Shown here piece by piece: positions 55,983-64,000 of a stretch of DNA of 64,000 bases; the stretch's first letter is position 1; each line of letters opens with the position of its first letter. The notes beneath the pieces were generated by a model. It saw only the letters and a program-made list of their open reading frames with translations. It had not been told where the DNA came from and made no database searches. Origin of the DNA: Zoogloea dura (GTDB lineage Bacteria; Pseudomonadota; Gammaproteobacteria; Burkholderiales; Rhodocyclaceae); NCBI RefSeq assembly GCF_012927165.1, contig NZ_JABBGA010000013.1, positions 62,001 to 126,000 on the forward strand, read 5' to 3'. A program made the position numbers and the translations under genes.

Positions 55983-57467
55983 ATGCATACCCTCGAGACC
56001 CTGCCCTTCGACAATGCCTTCGCGCGACTGCCGGCGGCCTTCTACACACGCCTGCCGCCCGAGCCCCTGCCCCGCCCCTACCTGGTGGCGGCCAGCCCCG
56101 ACACCGCCCGGCTGATCGGCCTGGCGCCGGACGAGCTGGCGCGTGCCGACTTCCCGGCGGTCTTCGCCGGCAACGTGATGCTGCCCGGCAGCGAGCCGCT
56201 GGCCGCGGTGTATTCCGGCCACCAGTTCGGCGTCTGGGCCGGCCAGCTCGGCGACGGGCGGGCCCACCTGCTGGGCGAGGTGCAGGGCCCGGGCAGCGGC
56301 TGGGAGATCCAGCTCAAGGGCGCCGGCCAGACCCCCTACTCGCGCTTCGCCGACGGCCGCGCCGTGCTGCGTTCGAGCATCCGCGAGTTCCTCTGCTCCG
56401 AGGCCATGGCCGCCCTCGGCATCCCCACCACCCGCGCCCTCTGCGTGGTCGGCTCCGACGCCCCGGTGCGCCGCGAGACCATCGAGACCGCCGCCGTGGT
56501 GACCCGCCTGGCACCCAGCTTCATCCGCTTCGGCTCCTTCGAGCACTGGGCGTCCCAACGCAAGGTGGACGAGCTGCGCCAGCTCGCCGACTACGTGATC
56601 GACCGCTTCCGCCCCGAATGCCGTGACGCCGCCAACCCCTATGCCGCCCTGCTGACCGACGTGGGGCGGCGCACCGGCGAGCTGATCGCCCAGTGGCAGG
56701 GGGTGGGCTTCATGCACGGTGTGATGAACACCGACAACATGTCGATCCTGGGGCTGACCCTCGACTACGGCCCCTTCGGCTTCATGGATGCCTTCGATGC
56801 CGGCCACATCTGCAACCACTCGGACGACCATGGCCGCTACAGCTTCAAGTCCCAGCCGGTGGTGGGACACTGGAACCTCTACGCCCTCGGCCGCGCCCTG
56901 TCGCCGCTGATCGGCGAAGCTGCCGCAGTGGAAGCCGCCATCGAGGAGAGCTACGCGCCGGCCTTCGAAAGCCGCTTCGTCGCCCTGCTGGGCGCCAAGC
57001 TCGGCTTCGCCGGCAACCTGCCGGGCGACGAAGACTTCATCGGCGACACCTTCGCCCTGCTGCAGCAGCACCACCCGGACTACACCCAGTTCTTCCGCGC
57101 CCTGGGGCGCCTCCCCTCCCGGGTGGACGAGGCAGGCCGGGCCGCCGCCGACGCCCCCATGCGCGACCTGTTCATCGACCGCGACGCCGCCGACGCCTGG
57201 CTGGCCCTTTGGCGCGCCCGCCTGGGCGCCGAGGGGCGGCCCGATGCCGAGCGGCAGGCCGCCATGAACGCCACCAACCCCAAGTACGTGCTGCGCAACT
57301 GGATCGCCGAATCGGCCATCCGCGCCGCCCGCGCCAAGGACTACAGCGAGGTGAACGCAGTGCTGGCCTGCCTGTCGCGGCCCTTCGACGAGCAGCCGGA
57401 GTTCGAACGCTTCGCCGCGCCGCCGCCGGCCTGGGCCGAAGACTTGTCGGTGAGCTGCTCCAGCTGA
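55983..57467 (+). CDS. selO: Protein adenylyltransferase SelO (YdiU/UPF0061)
   Basis: A 494-residue pseudokinase-fold enzyme that transfers AMP to protein Ser/Thr/Tyr residues, linked to oxidative stress. Family blocks are [55 protein letters not shown] and the flipped active site [24 protein letters not shown]. The last residues are SCSS, so the position that is selenocysteine in eukaryotic SelO is a cysteine, as usual for bacteria. The ATG at 55983 fits the family N-terminus ([16 protein letters not shown]). It is divergent from the kinase gene and 10 bp before the DsbA-like gene. Confidence 0.95.
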   Translation: MHTLETLPFDNAFARLPAAFYTRLPPEPLPRPYLVAASPDTARLIGLAPDELARADFPAVFAGNVMLPGSEPLAAVYSGHQFGVWAGQLGDGRAHLLGEVQGPGSGWEIQLKGAGQTPYSRFADGRAVLRSSIREFLCSEAMAALGIPTTRALCVVGSDAPVRRETIETAAVVTRLAPSFIRFGSFEHWASQRKVDELRQLADYVIDRFRPECRDAANPYAALLTDVGRRTGELIAQWQGVGFMHGVMNTDNMSILGLTLDYGPFGFMDAFDAGHICNHSDDHGRYSFKSQPVVGHWNLYALGRALSPLIGEAAAVEAAIEESYAPAFESRFVALLGAKLGFAGNLPGDEDFIGDTFALLQQHHPDYTQFFRALGRLPSRVDEAGRAAADAPMRDLFIDRDAADAWLALWRARLGAEGRPDAERQAAMNATNPKYVLRNWIAESAIRAARAKDYSEVNAVLACLSRPFDEQPEFERFAAPPPAWAEDLSVSCSS

Positions 57468-57477
57468 GACGCCGGCC

Positions 57478-58131
57478 ATGCTCCACATCGACATCGCCTC
57501 CGACATCGTCTGCCCCTGGTGCTTCATCGGCCTGCGCCGCTTCGCCGAGGCCGAAGCCCTGGTGCGCCGGGAGATCCCCGACTTCGCCCTGCGCAAGCGC
57601 TGGCTGCCCTTCTTCCTCAACCCGGATACGCCCCCCGAAGGCGAACCCTACCTGCCCTTCCTGGTCGCCAAGTTCGGCAGCCGGGAACGGGTGGACGCAC
57701 TGTTCGCGCAGATCCGCGCGGCCGGGGCGGCCCACGGGGCGGATTTCCACTTCGAGAAGATCCAGGTGCGCGCCAACACCCTCGACGCCCACCGCCTGAT
57801 CCACCGCACCCAGCAGCAGGGCCTGGATGCGGCCCCGCTGGTGGAGCGCCTGTTCGTGGCCCAGTTCCAGCAGGGCCTCAACGTGGGCGACCGGGCCGTG
57901 CTGCGGCAGGTGGCCCGGGACGCCGGCCTCGACGCGCCGGACCTTGCGGCCTGGCTCGCTTCCGATGCCGAGGCCGACACGGTGCGCGCCCTCGAGGGGG
58001 AAGTCCGCCACATCGGCATCCGCTCCGTGCCCACCTACCTGGTGGACCAACGCTTTGCGGTGGTCGGTGCCGAAGATCCGGCCACCCTGGCCGAAGCCCT
58101 CGGGCGGGCCTGGCGCAGCCGGCAGGACTGA
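57478..58131 (+). CDS. FrnE-like DsbA-family oxidoreductase
   Basis: A 217-residue cytosolic protein with the DsbA fold and an intact active-site CPWC ([18 protein letters not shown]). [24 protein letters not shown] and [22 protein letters not shown] are family blocks (the cis-Pro loop SVPTYL). FrnE-type proteins act as disulfide oxidoreductases or isomerases under oxidative stress. It lies 10 bp after selO, and since SelO also has a redox-sensitive cysteine tail, a shared oxidative-stress role is plausible but inferred. Confidence 0.92.
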   Translation: MLHIDIASDIVCPWCFIGLRRFAEAEALVRREIPDFALRKRWLPFFLNPDTPPEGEPYLPFLVAKFGSRERVDALFAQIRAAGAAHGADFHFEKIQVRANTLDAHRLIHRTQQQGLDAAPLVERLFVAQFQQGLNVGDRAVLRQVARDAGLDAPDLAAWLASDAEADTVRALEGEVRHIGIRSVPTYLVDQRFAVVGAEDPATLAEALGRAWRSRQD

Positions 58132-58217
58132 GCCGCGCGGCGGATTCATCCATCCTTCACGGAGGCTTAACAGCCTCCACACACACTTGGCGCCTTTCAA
58201 CCGATTGGAATTGCGCC

Positions 58218-59408
58218 ATGCCCGTGTCACGCCCAACCCTCATCGCCGCGCTATGCGGCAGCCTCGTCCTGGCCGCCTGCGGCGGCAGCGACAGCGACCG
58301 CCCCTTCGCCACCCTGGACGGCAAGCAGCCCCTGGTGGTCGGCCACCGCGGCGCGGCCGGCTACCTGCCCGACCACACCCTGGAGGGCTACCGCAAGGCG
58401 ATCGCGATGGGCGCCGACTTCATCGAGCCCGACCTGGTGGCCACCAAGGACGGCGAGCTGATCGCCCGCCACGAGCCCAACATCACCGCCACCACCGACG
58501 TGTCCACCCGGCCCGAGTTCGCCGCCCGCAAAACCACCCGCATGGTGGACGGCGTGGCCGAGACCGGCTGGTTCGCCACCGACTTCACCCTGGCCGAGAT
58601 CAAGACCCTGCGCGCCATCCAGCCCCTGTCCGACCGCGATCAGTCCTTCAACGGCCAGTACCAGATCCCGACCCTGCGCGAAGTGCTCGACCTGGCCAAG
58701 GCCGAAGGCACCAAGGCCGGCCGCACGATCGGCGTGTATCCGGAGACCAAGCACCCCACCTACCACGAGGACAACAACCTCAAGCTGGAAGACCGCCTGC
58801 TCGCCATCCTCGCCGAGTACGGCTACACGAAGAAGGACTCGCCGGTGATCCTGCAGTCCTTCGAGACCGCCAACCTCAAATACCTGCGCGCCAGGACCAA
58901 TCTGCGCCTGATCCAGCTGGTGGACGGTGACGACTACGACTTCAAGACCGGCGCCGTGACTTTCGCCGCCCCCTTCGACCGCCCCTACGACTGGACCCGC
59001 GCCGGCAGGAGCGAACTGTTCGGCTCGATGGTGACGCCTGCCGGCCTGGCCGAGATCGCCAAGTACGCCGACGGTGTGGGCCCGTGGAAGCCCTACATCG
59101 TGCCGGTGAAAGGCAGCTTCGACGCCAGCGGCAAGATGCAGGACGTGAATGGTGACGGCGCCGTGAACTACGCCGATGCCAGCTCCTCCACCCCCACCAC
59201 CCTGGTGGCCGATGCCCACAAGCTCGGGCTGATGGTGCACACCTGGACTTTCCGCAACGAAGCCAAGCGCCTCGCCGCCGACTACAAGGGCGATCCGAAG
59301 GCCGAGTACCTGCAGTTCTTCCGCCTGGGTGTGGACGGGCTGTTCTCCGACTTCTCGGACACCGCGGTGGCCGCCCGCCAGACCTACCTGAAGGAACTCG
59401 GGCGCTGA
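58218..59408 (+). CDS. glpQ: Glycerophosphodiester phosphodiesterase lipoprotein with EF-hand-like insert
   Basis: A 396-residue exported enzyme of the GlpQ family, with lipobox LAAC in [21 protein letters not shown]. Catalytic motifs are [19 protein letters not shown] (His, Arg, Glu) and [22 protein letters not shown] (Glu, Asp, His), followed by TKHPTYH and a C-terminal VHTWTFRNE. It releases glycerol-3-phosphate from lipid headgroup diesters in the periplasm. Residues 309-320 ([12 protein letters not shown]) form a calcium-type EF-hand/dockerin loop between GlpQ blocks. Monocistronic, with a terminator directly after it. Confidence 0.93.
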   Translation: MPVSRPTLIAALCGSLVLAACGGSDSDRPFATLDGKQPLVVGHRGAAGYLPDHTLEGYRKAIAMGADFIEPDLVATKDGELIARHEPNITATTDVSTRPEFAARKTTRMVDGVAETGWFATDFTLAEIKTLRAIQPLSDRDQSFNGQYQIPTLREVLDLAKAEGTKAGRTIGVYPETKHPTYHEDNNLKLEDRLLAILAEYGYTKKDSPVILQSFETANLKYLRARTNLRLIQLVDGDDYDFKTGAVTFAAPFDRPYDWTRAGRSELFGSMVTPAGLAEIAKYADGVGPWKPYIVPVKGSFDASGKMQDVNGDGAVNYADASSSTPTTLVADAHKLGLMVHTWTFRNEAKRLAADYKGDPKAEYLQFFRLGVDGLFSDFSDTAVAARQTYLKELGR

Positions 59409-59421
59409 AGCCGGGGCGCCT

Positions 59422-59443
59422 GGCAGCCGGACTGCCCCTTTTT
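59422..59443 (+). terminator. Terminator of glpQ
   Basis: GGCAG (59422-59426) pairs with CTGCC (59432-59436) and is followed by CC and five T residues, 13 bp after the glpQ stop. Confidence 0.75.
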
Positions 59444-59517
59444 AAGGCGCTTCGAAAAAAACCTTGCGCATCAGTAACCTGAGTCTGCACCCCACAACTT
59501 GTCCACAGGCTTTGCCA

Positions 59518-59546
59518 CGTCCGGCGGGGATAATTCCCGCCGGACG
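59518..59546. terminator. Hairpin after the CopD-like gene
   Basis: CGTCCGGCGGG and CCCGCCGGACG form a perfect 11-bp stem with an AT-rich loop, between the convergent glpQ and CopD-like genes. It probably ends the minus-strand transcript and acts as a bidirectional barrier. Confidence 0.65.
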
Positions 59547-59572
59547 CGTCCTGGCCACGACAGCACCCAGGG

Positions 59573-60061
59573 TCAGAAGTACCAGCCTCCATGGCTGCCT
59601 GCCACGGCGCCGAGCACCACCACCAGGCTGGCCGTCAGCAGCACCACGTGAACACGCTGGATGCGCGCCATGGTGCCCAGCGGGTCCTTTCTTGCCTGGG
59701 CCTGGAACAGCTTCTGCAGCACGAAAGGCTCCAGGATGAAGAGCATCACCGCGAACAGGCTCCAGACGATCACCATGCCGTGCATCCACCACCAGGTGGC
59801 CGGCTCGGCAAAGCGGCTCCACGCATCCAGGCGCCAGGTCAACCACAGACCCGAGGCCCCGGCCAGCAGCACCGTCCACCGGGCGATGGCGGCAAAGCGG
59901 TGCTCCAGGCGCTCGAACAGGTCGAGCTGACCGGCGGGTTCGCTGAGCGCCCGGCAGGCAGGCAGCAGCACCAGGGTCACGAAGGCCACCCCGCCGATCC
60001 AGATCAGCACGGCGAAGACATGCAGCGCCCGGGCGATGGCAAAGTCGTTGAAACCACTCAT
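59573..60061 (-). CDS. CopD-like four-helix membrane protein
   Basis: A 162-residue inner-membrane protein with four helices. It begins IARALHVFAVLIWIGGVAFVTLVLLP, with the conserved His and Trp of CopD-domain proteins, then WWWMHGMVIVWSLFAVMLF. CopD-type domains bind heme or copper and help copper handling. It overlaps the 4Fe-4S protein gene by four bases (ATGA), so it probably passes electrons to or from that protein in a membrane redox module. The substrate is unknown. Confidence 0.82.
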   Translation of the reverse strand: MSGFNDFAIARALHVFAVLIWIGGVAFVTLVLLPACRALSEPAGQLDLFERLEHRFAAIARWTVLLAGASGLWLTWRLDAWSRFAEPATWWWMHGMVIVWSLFAVMLFILEPFVLQKLFQAQARKDPLGTMARIQRVHVVLLTASLVVVLGAVAGSHGGWYF

Positions 60062-61098
60062 GGAAGCGTCCTCTCCTGTTTCAATGGGGGCCGGGGCGGT
60101 GCAAAGGCGGCCTCGTTACGCCGTGCGGCGCTGCCGGACACCCAGTGAAGCAAAGAGCCTGCCGGATTGTCCTGCTGGGTCGTCTCGCAGGCACTGACGC
60201 ACTGCGCGCACTGGGTGCAGGTGAACATCGCGCGCTTGATGTTGCGGGGTTTCAGACGCATCGGACAGACGTGGTCGCAGGCGCTGTAGCAATCCGCACA
60301 ATCCGCCGCCCGCTCCCGCTCGAAGCCCACCACCATCGCCTCCCGGTTGCCCATCCAGGCCAGGCTCTGGAACATCCCCACCGCACAGGCATAGCGGCAG
60401 AAGAGGTGACGCGCGAAAAGAAACTCGATGGACAGCAGCAAGGTGCCGGCCACGATGAAGATCGCCTCGTTGCGGCTCGGCTCCAGGGCCAGCAGATGGC
60501 CATACACCTGGAACGGCGGCAACAGGTAGGTAAGCAGCACCACCGCCCAGACAAAGGCGAAGCCCACCGCCAGCGGCACCGTGACCAGCCACCAGCGGGC
60601 ATCCTGGCGGACCGGGCGGCCATCCGGCTCGCGCGGCGGGAGGGTGCGCGGCTCCCACACGCTGGGCTTGCCGCTGGCCCGGCGCATCAGCCCGTTGAGC
60701 GTCTCGACCACCGAGAAATGGGGACACAGCCAGCCGCAATACAGCCGCCCCCAGCGCCAGGCCACGCCGATCAGCAGCGCCCCGGCCGCCAGGATGGGCA
60801 GTAGCACCCGGCCAAGGATGCGGCCGAGCGCCCCCAGGGCGTCGATCCGGCCGCTGCTGAAATCATCCAGGCCGGCCCGCCACTCGAAACCCAGCAACCA
60901 GGCATGGCCCGCCACCAGGTCGTAGCGCAGCAGGTTGAACACCGGCGCCAGCACGAAGAGCACGAAGAAAGCCGCCTGGGCCAGCATGCGCAGGCGCTGG
61001 CGGCTCCGCTCCGGCAGGGCCCGGGCCGGGACAACCGGGATCACCCGGCGCAAGGCAGGGGAGGTGGCGGGGCGGATCAGATCGGACTCGGCATTCAC
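60058..61098 (-). CDS. Polytopic 4Fe-4S ferredoxin-type membrane protein (CcoG/NapH-like)
   Basis: A 346-residue inner-membrane protein with about five helices and several cysteine sets. CGWLCPH and CRYACAVGMFQ are the CcoG/NapH-type sites near the membrane, and CADCYSACDHVCPM plus CTQCAQCVSACETTQQDNPAGS bind two 4Fe-4S clusters in a C-terminal ferredoxin domain. Such proteins carry electrons in copper maturation (CcoG) or nitrate/nitrous oxide reduction (NapH/NosR). It is co-translated with the CopD-like gene. No cbb3 oxidase or nap genes are nearby, so the partner is unknown. Confidence 0.88.
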   Translation of the reverse strand: MNAESDLIRPATSPALRRVIPVVPARALPERSRQRLRMLAQAAFFVLFVLAPVFNLLRYDLVAGHAWLLGFEWRAGLDDFSSGRIDALGALGRILGRVLLPILAAGALLIGVAWRWGRLYCGWLCPHFSVVETLNGLMRRASGKPSVWEPRTLPPREPDGRPVRQDARWWLVTVPLAVGFAFVWAVVLLTYLLPPFQVYGHLLALEPSRNEAIFIVAGTLLLSIEFLFARHLFCRYACAVGMFQSLAWMGNREAMVVGFERERAADCADCYSACDHVCPMRLKPRNIKRAMFTCTQCAQCVSACETTQQDNPAGSLLHWVSGSAARRNEAAFAPPRPPLKQERTLP

Positions 61099-61133
61099 GT
61101 CGCCGAGGCTAGCCGTCCTGTCCCAGGATGACC

Positions 61134-61147
61134 TTGATCCGCGACAA
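61134..61147. promoter_or_regulatory. Possible FNR/CRP-type site upstream of the ferredoxin gene
   Basis: TTGATCCGCGACAA matches the FNR box TTGAT-N4-ATCAA with two mismatches in one half. It lies 36 bp upstream of the ferredoxin-like gene start. Anaerobic control would suit a 4Fe-4S protein, but the match is imperfect. Confidence 0.25.
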
Positions 61148-61256
61148 CCCGGCCACCCCGTAATGGGTAATACACCACAGCCGGGCGCTGCCTGCGTGCG
61201 ACAAGCCGTTCAAAAGCGCGCAGAATCAGGCATCAAAGCATGGAAAAGGAATCTGA

Positions 61257-61583
61257 ATGCGCACCCCACTCGTGCTCTGCCTGAGCCTGGCCGCCCTCCT
61301 CCAGGGGCTCCCCGCCGCCCATGCGGTCGATGTGGACCTGAGCATCCGCGCGCCCGGCATCCAGCTCTACATCGGCGACCGTGACCGGAACGGCCGCTAC
61401 TGGGATGGTGGCCGCTGGCGTGACGAGCGCTGGTGGAACGACAACTGCCACCGCTACCGTGATCGCCGCGACTTCCGCGGCCATTGCGGGCCAGATCGCC
61501 GGGACTACCGCGAACACCGGGAGTATCGTGACGACCACCGGCATCACTGTCCTCCGGGCCAGGCCAAGAAAGGCCTGTGCTAG
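61257..61583 (+). CDS. DUF2502 (YpeC-like) periplasmic protein
   Basis: A 108-residue protein with signal peptide (to about AAHAVD). The body fits the DUF2502 pattern IQLYIGDRDRNGRYWDGGRWRDERWW, and the C-terminus is very rich in Arg, His and Asp (YRDRRDFRGHCGPDRRDYREHREYRDDHRHHCPP), so metal binding is possible. No function is established for YpeC-like proteins. It converges with the DraG-like gene 11 bp downstream. Confidence 0.85.
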   Translation: MRTPLVLCLSLAALLQGLPAAHAVDVDLSIRAPGIQLYIGDRDRNGRYWDGGRWRDERWWNDNCHRYRDRRDFRGHCGPDRRDYREHREYRDDHRHHCPPGQAKKGLC

Positions 61584-61593
61584 ACGTCGCTAC

Positions 61594-62679
61594 TCACGCC
61601 TCCGCGGCCATCTGATCCGCCAGCCGTCGGGCCTGCTCAAGCAGGCCCGCTGCATTTTCAAGCCCGTCGATGAAGCGCTGCGGAATACCCGACAAACCGG
61701 TCTGGGCGCCGGCCAGCGCGCCGGTGAGCATGGCCCGGGCCAGGTTCTGCCCCCCTCCATTCACGGCATGCAGCACCGCCGATTCGAAATCGTCCGGGAA
61801 GCGCGCCGCCAGGTAATAGGCGGCCGGAAACTGGTGATACACGGCACAGGGCATCCCATACACCGTGGAGACCTTCCAGGCCGGCTCGATGCGGATGCCC
61901 GGGTCGGTCGCTGCCAGCGCCATGGAGGACGGCCCGAGCAGCGCATCCGGCGACGGAAAGCGGCCGGCCACGGGGGCCTCGGCCTCACCGGGGCGGGGTG
62001 CCTGGAGGCGCCCGCTGGTCACCGTATGAAAGGGCAGCAGGCCGCTCTTGACCCGCGCCATCAACAGGCCGGACACCTTGCCATCCATCGGTTGCCCCTC
62101 CACCAGCAGCCCCAGCACTGCTGCAAAGGCGACGGTCATGGCCACCACGGTGCCATCGTTCTGGGTCAGCAAGGTGTTGCGCGTCACCGCGTCGGCCAGG
62201 CGCTCCGGACGCAGGGCATGGCGTACCGCGATGGCGATGATGCGCTCGGCCGCCTCGGTGGTATCCGCATTGCCTGCGCAGCGGCCCCACGGCAGCCCTT
62301 CCAGCACCCGCTTCCGCCATGCTTCACGCATCGACTGGCTGGTATAGCCGCCCGGCCCGGCCATCGGCGTGCCATCGATCTGCGGAAAGAAGTCCTCGTC
62401 CAGCCGCCGACAGAAATCGGCCTCGTCATAGCCCCCCTGGGACACCAGCGAATCCACCGTCAGGGCCATCAGGATGCCGGCCTGGGAGGCTTGGCCGGCC
62501 TTCATGCCGCCGTGGTAGCGCTCCGGGCGCGGATCGGTATAGCCGCTGATCCAGTCCCCATAATCGGCCCGCATGGCGGCCAGGTCGTAATACCAGTGGG
62601 GGCCGAGCGCCAGGGCGTCGCCGATGAAGGCGCCCATCAGCGCGCCGGCGGCACGGTCCTGCAGATCGAGGCTGGGCAT
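61594..62679 (-). CDS. ADP-ribosylglycohydrolase-like protein with altered metal site
   Basis: A 361-residue protein of the DraG/ARH/J1-crystallin superfamily. The opening LQDRAAGALMGAFIGDALALGPHW keeps the GD-A, and family helices continue (QNDGTVVAMTVAFAAVLG). The usual TDDT motif that binds the first Mg is replaced by GQASQAG, and the late GGDTDT is replaced by NGGGQNLARAM. The two-Mg catalytic site is thus incomplete, and it may be a binding or structural member, as J1-crystallins are. It follows the PHB depolymerase gene by 26 bp on the same strand. Confidence 0.82.
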   Translation of the reverse strand: MPSLDLQDRAAGALMGAFIGDALALGPHWYYDLAAMRADYGDWISGYTDPRPERYHGGMKAGQASQAGILMALTVDSLVSQGGYDEADFCRRLDEDFFPQIDGTPMAGPGGYTSQSMREAWRKRVLEGLPWGRCAGNADTTEAAERIIAIAVRHALRPERLADAVTRNTLLTQNDGTVVAMTVAFAAVLGLLVEGQPMDGKVSGLLMARVKSGLLPFHTVTSGRLQAPRPGEAEAPVAGRFPSPDALLGPSSMALAATDPGIRIEPAWKVSTVYGMPCAVYHQFPAAYYLAARFPDDFESAVLHAVNGGGQNLARAMLTGALAGAQTGLSGIPQRFIDGLENAAGLLEQARRLADQMAAEA

Positions 62680-62705
62680 GGAAAACTCCAGAAGGGATGA
62701 GTTCT

Positions 62706-63782
62706 TCAGACGGTTCGAGAGCGGCCCCGTTCCCTCGGCAAGGCAAAGAACTGCCAGGCGAGCCGCAGGGCATCGGGGCCGGCCGGGTCGGAGAAGGCCT
62801 GCCCGGCCGCACCGCCGCTCCAGGCATGGCCCATGCCGGCCACCTCCAGCAGACGCACGCGGAGCTGTCTCCCGGCCAGCCAGTCGGTACGCGTCACGGC
62901 ATGCCGTTTGCCCCGCTGCACGCGCCCTGTCCGCTCAACGATGGCCTGCCCCTCGGGCTGCAGGTCGAGCCACAGCATCGCAGCAGCACGGGCATTGCCC
63001 GCATCCACCACCCGGTCACGCTCGCCGTGGATCAGCAACAGCGGGGGCGGCGCCCTGCCCTCCAGGTGCTTGGCGATAGCCTCGGCGTCCGGAGAGCGTC
63101 GGCCGCGCATGCTCTGACCGGCTTGCAGGGCAGTGCCGGCACTGAAGGGCGCGGCCCCGGAGTGGCTGCCCACGGCCCCGAAGCGTGCGGGGAACTGCAG
63201 GCCCAGGGTCAGGGCCATCGCCCCGCCGGCCGACAGGCCGAGGGCGAACAGCGGCCCCCGCAGGCGTGGGTGCGCAGCCTGGACGTGGTCGACGATGGAC
63301 ATCAGGATCTTCGCCTCCAGCCCGATCTGCAGCGGGCTGCCGAACCAGTTCCAGCAGCGCTGGGGATTGGCCTCGCGGGCCTGCTCGGGCATCAGTACGG
63401 CAAACCCCTTGTCCCGCGCCAGGCTTGCGCAGCGGGTGGACGCGGCGAAAGCCGCGCTGTCCTGGGCACAACCGTGGAGCAGGAGGAGCAGCGGAATCGG
63501 CTTGCGGGCAGTGGCTCCAGCGGGGATGAAGAGCCGGTAGTGACGCATGGCCATCGGTCCGAGCCCCCAGCGCCCTTCGCTCCAGCTGCCGCCAGTGAGC
63601 GGCCCTGGAGCCCCGGCTGGCGTCATCACACCGGAGAGGACGTGGCGCGCCGAATCGGCAAACCTCTCTCCTGCGGCCACGCCTTGGCGCCCGGCCGCAC
63701 GGCTGATCCGGGCCCCCTGCCGCATGCTGCTGCGGGCCAGGCGGGAGAAGGCAGTCAACAACGGGGATTTGCGGCGGGCCAT
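62706..63782 (-). CDS. PHB depolymerase family esterase
   Basis: A 358-residue alpha/beta hydrolase of the PHB-depolymerase/LpqC family. The nucleophile elbow is GLSAGG (S184), the oxyanion loop is LLLLHGCAQD, the catalytic Asp lies in LLIHGERDRVVDAGNA and the His in GMGHAWSGG. The first 75 residues are basic with no signal peptide, so it is probably intracellular. It likely hydrolyses polyhydroxybutyrate or a related ester. The ATG at 63782 has GGAGA about 5 nt upstream. Its neighbour is a phasin gene, which supports a granule role. Confidence 0.88.
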   Translation of the reverse strand: MARRKSPLLTAFSRLARSSMRQGARISRAAGRQGVAAGERFADSARHVLSGVMTPAGAPGPLTGGSWSEGRWGLGPMAMRHYRLFIPAGATARKPIPLLLLLHGCAQDSAAFAASTRCASLARDKGFAVLMPEQAREANPQRCWNWFGSPLQIGLEAKILMSIVDHVQAAHPRLRGPLFALGLSAGGAMALTLGLQFPARFGAVGSHSGAAPFSAGTALQAGQSMRGRRSPDAEAIAKHLEGRAPPPLLLIHGERDRVVDAGNARAAAMLWLDLQPEGQAIVERTGRVQRGKRHAVTRTDWLAGRQLRVRLLEVAGMGHAWSGGAAGQAFSDPAGPDALRLAWQFFALPRERGRSRTV

Positions 63783-63799
63783 GATCGTCTCCACAAAAA

Positions 63800-63827
63800 C
63801 CAAAAAGGCCCCGAAGGGCCTTTTTGG
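63800..63827. terminator. Bidirectional rho-independent terminator
   Basis: CCAAAAAGGCCC and GGGCCTTTTTGG form a 12-bp stem with loop CGAA and T runs on both strands. It stands between the phasin 3' end and the depolymerase start. Confidence 0.85.
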
Positions 63828-63858
63828 ATCATGCCACAGCACAAGGGCGGGCATGTAA

Positions 63859-63886
63859 AACCGGGTCCGCAGATGCGGACCGGGTT
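63859..63886 (-). terminator. Terminator of the phasin gene
   Basis: A 12-bp stem with one mismatch (arms 63859-63870 and 63875-63886), 10 bp after the phasin stop on the minus strand and followed there by TTTTA. It is followed by a second terminator at 63800-63827. Confidence 0.7.
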
Positions 63887-63895
63887 CCGGCAGCC

Positions 63896-64000
63896 TTAGG
63901 CCACCTTCAGGGCGCTGGCAGCAGCCTTGGCACCCTTGTCGACGTTCTCGACGGCGACAGCGGTGGCCTTCTCGACGCTGGCCTGGGCAGCAGCAGCAAC
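63896..64000 (-). CDS. Phasin (partial, C-terminal end)
   Basis: The last 34 codons of a minus-strand gene entering from the right edge, ending at TAA 63896-63898. The residues read VAAAAQASVEKATAVAVENVDKGAKAAASALKVA in segments of Ala/Lys-rich amphipathic helix, which is typical of phasin C-termini (small proteins coating PHB granules). Only the 3' end is visible, so the family call rests on composition and on the neighbouring PHB depolymerase gene. Confidence 0.6.
   Translation of the reverse strand, partial: VAAAAQASVEKATAVAVENVDKGAKAAASALKVA

Noticed and set aside
59499-59507. DnaA box (TTGTCCACA) and possible origin
   Set aside because: A single one-mismatch site with no cluster, no dnaA/dnaN nearby and no AT-rich unwinding region.

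Overview
The window looks like a chromosomal segment of a high-GC betaproteobacterium, most likely Rhodocyclales (Azospira/Dechloromonas-like). That placement is inference from the gene set: an NtrC-type porin-glnK-amtB operon, flavocytochrome c sulfide dehydrogenase, PEP-CTERM protein, thrH/purU, a complete branched-chain amino-acid ABC transporter, a PHB depolymerase next to a phasin, and many c-type cytochrome and redox proteins. It is mostly ordinary core and accessory chromosome. No phage, plasmid, transposase, tRNA, rRNA or CRISPR array was found.

Layout. 1-3 kb: a standalone GAF protein and a GAF-PAS-histidine kinase-receiver hybrid. 3-7.8 kb: a DOMON-like protein with a NamZ-type (DUF1343) hydrolase, a PACE efflux protein, an HMA-like protein, phosphatidylserine decarboxylase and an MFS transporter. 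7.8-20 kb: acyltransferase, CDF metal transporter, radical SAM protein, an amidohydrolase-like protein lacking its metal ligands, a c4-type cytochrome, flavoprotein, glycosyltransferase, PEP-CTERM protein, LysR/DUF2917 pair and an isomerase. 20-26.7 kb: yheS, then thrH-purU flanked by two direct copies of a roughly 0.57-kb gene-free palindromic element; a 17-unit 21-bp tandem array lies beside the second copy. 26.7-29.6 kb: TorF-like porin-glnK-amtB behind a sigma-54 promoter with NtrC-like sites. 29.7-40.6 kb: ubiK, yceI, comM, an efflux pump, a ceramidase-like protein, fccAB, DUF5666/DUF6502, a Nudix hydrolase and an SprA-type protease. 40.6-46.6 kb: the liv transporter with two binding proteins. 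46.7-51.3 kb: BamE-like lipoprotein, PAS chemoreceptor, and aldehyde dehydrogenase-DUF779 behind a sigma-54 promoter. 51.3-57.5 kb: a Sel1/ExbB/DUF2149 envelope module, cupin, NarL-type two-component system and selO. 57.5-64 kb: DsbA-like protein, glycerophosphodiesterase, CopD/ferredoxin-like pair, DUF2502, DraG-like protein, PHB depolymerase and the 3' end of a phasin gene.

The most interesting structures are: (1) the duplicated palindromic element, a near-complete inverted repeat with nested hairpins whose stems show paired, structure-preserving substitutions between copies; (2) the Sel1/ExbB-like/DUF2149 operon, which resembles an ExbB-ExbD proton channel with a periplasmic repeat protein as partner; (3) the amidohydrolase-like pseudoenzyme; and (4) identical-type 15-bp dyads that bracket the NarL-type two-component system. 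Start codons were chosen from Shine-Dalgarno (SD) spacing, family N-termini and overlaps; several are GTG or TTG.
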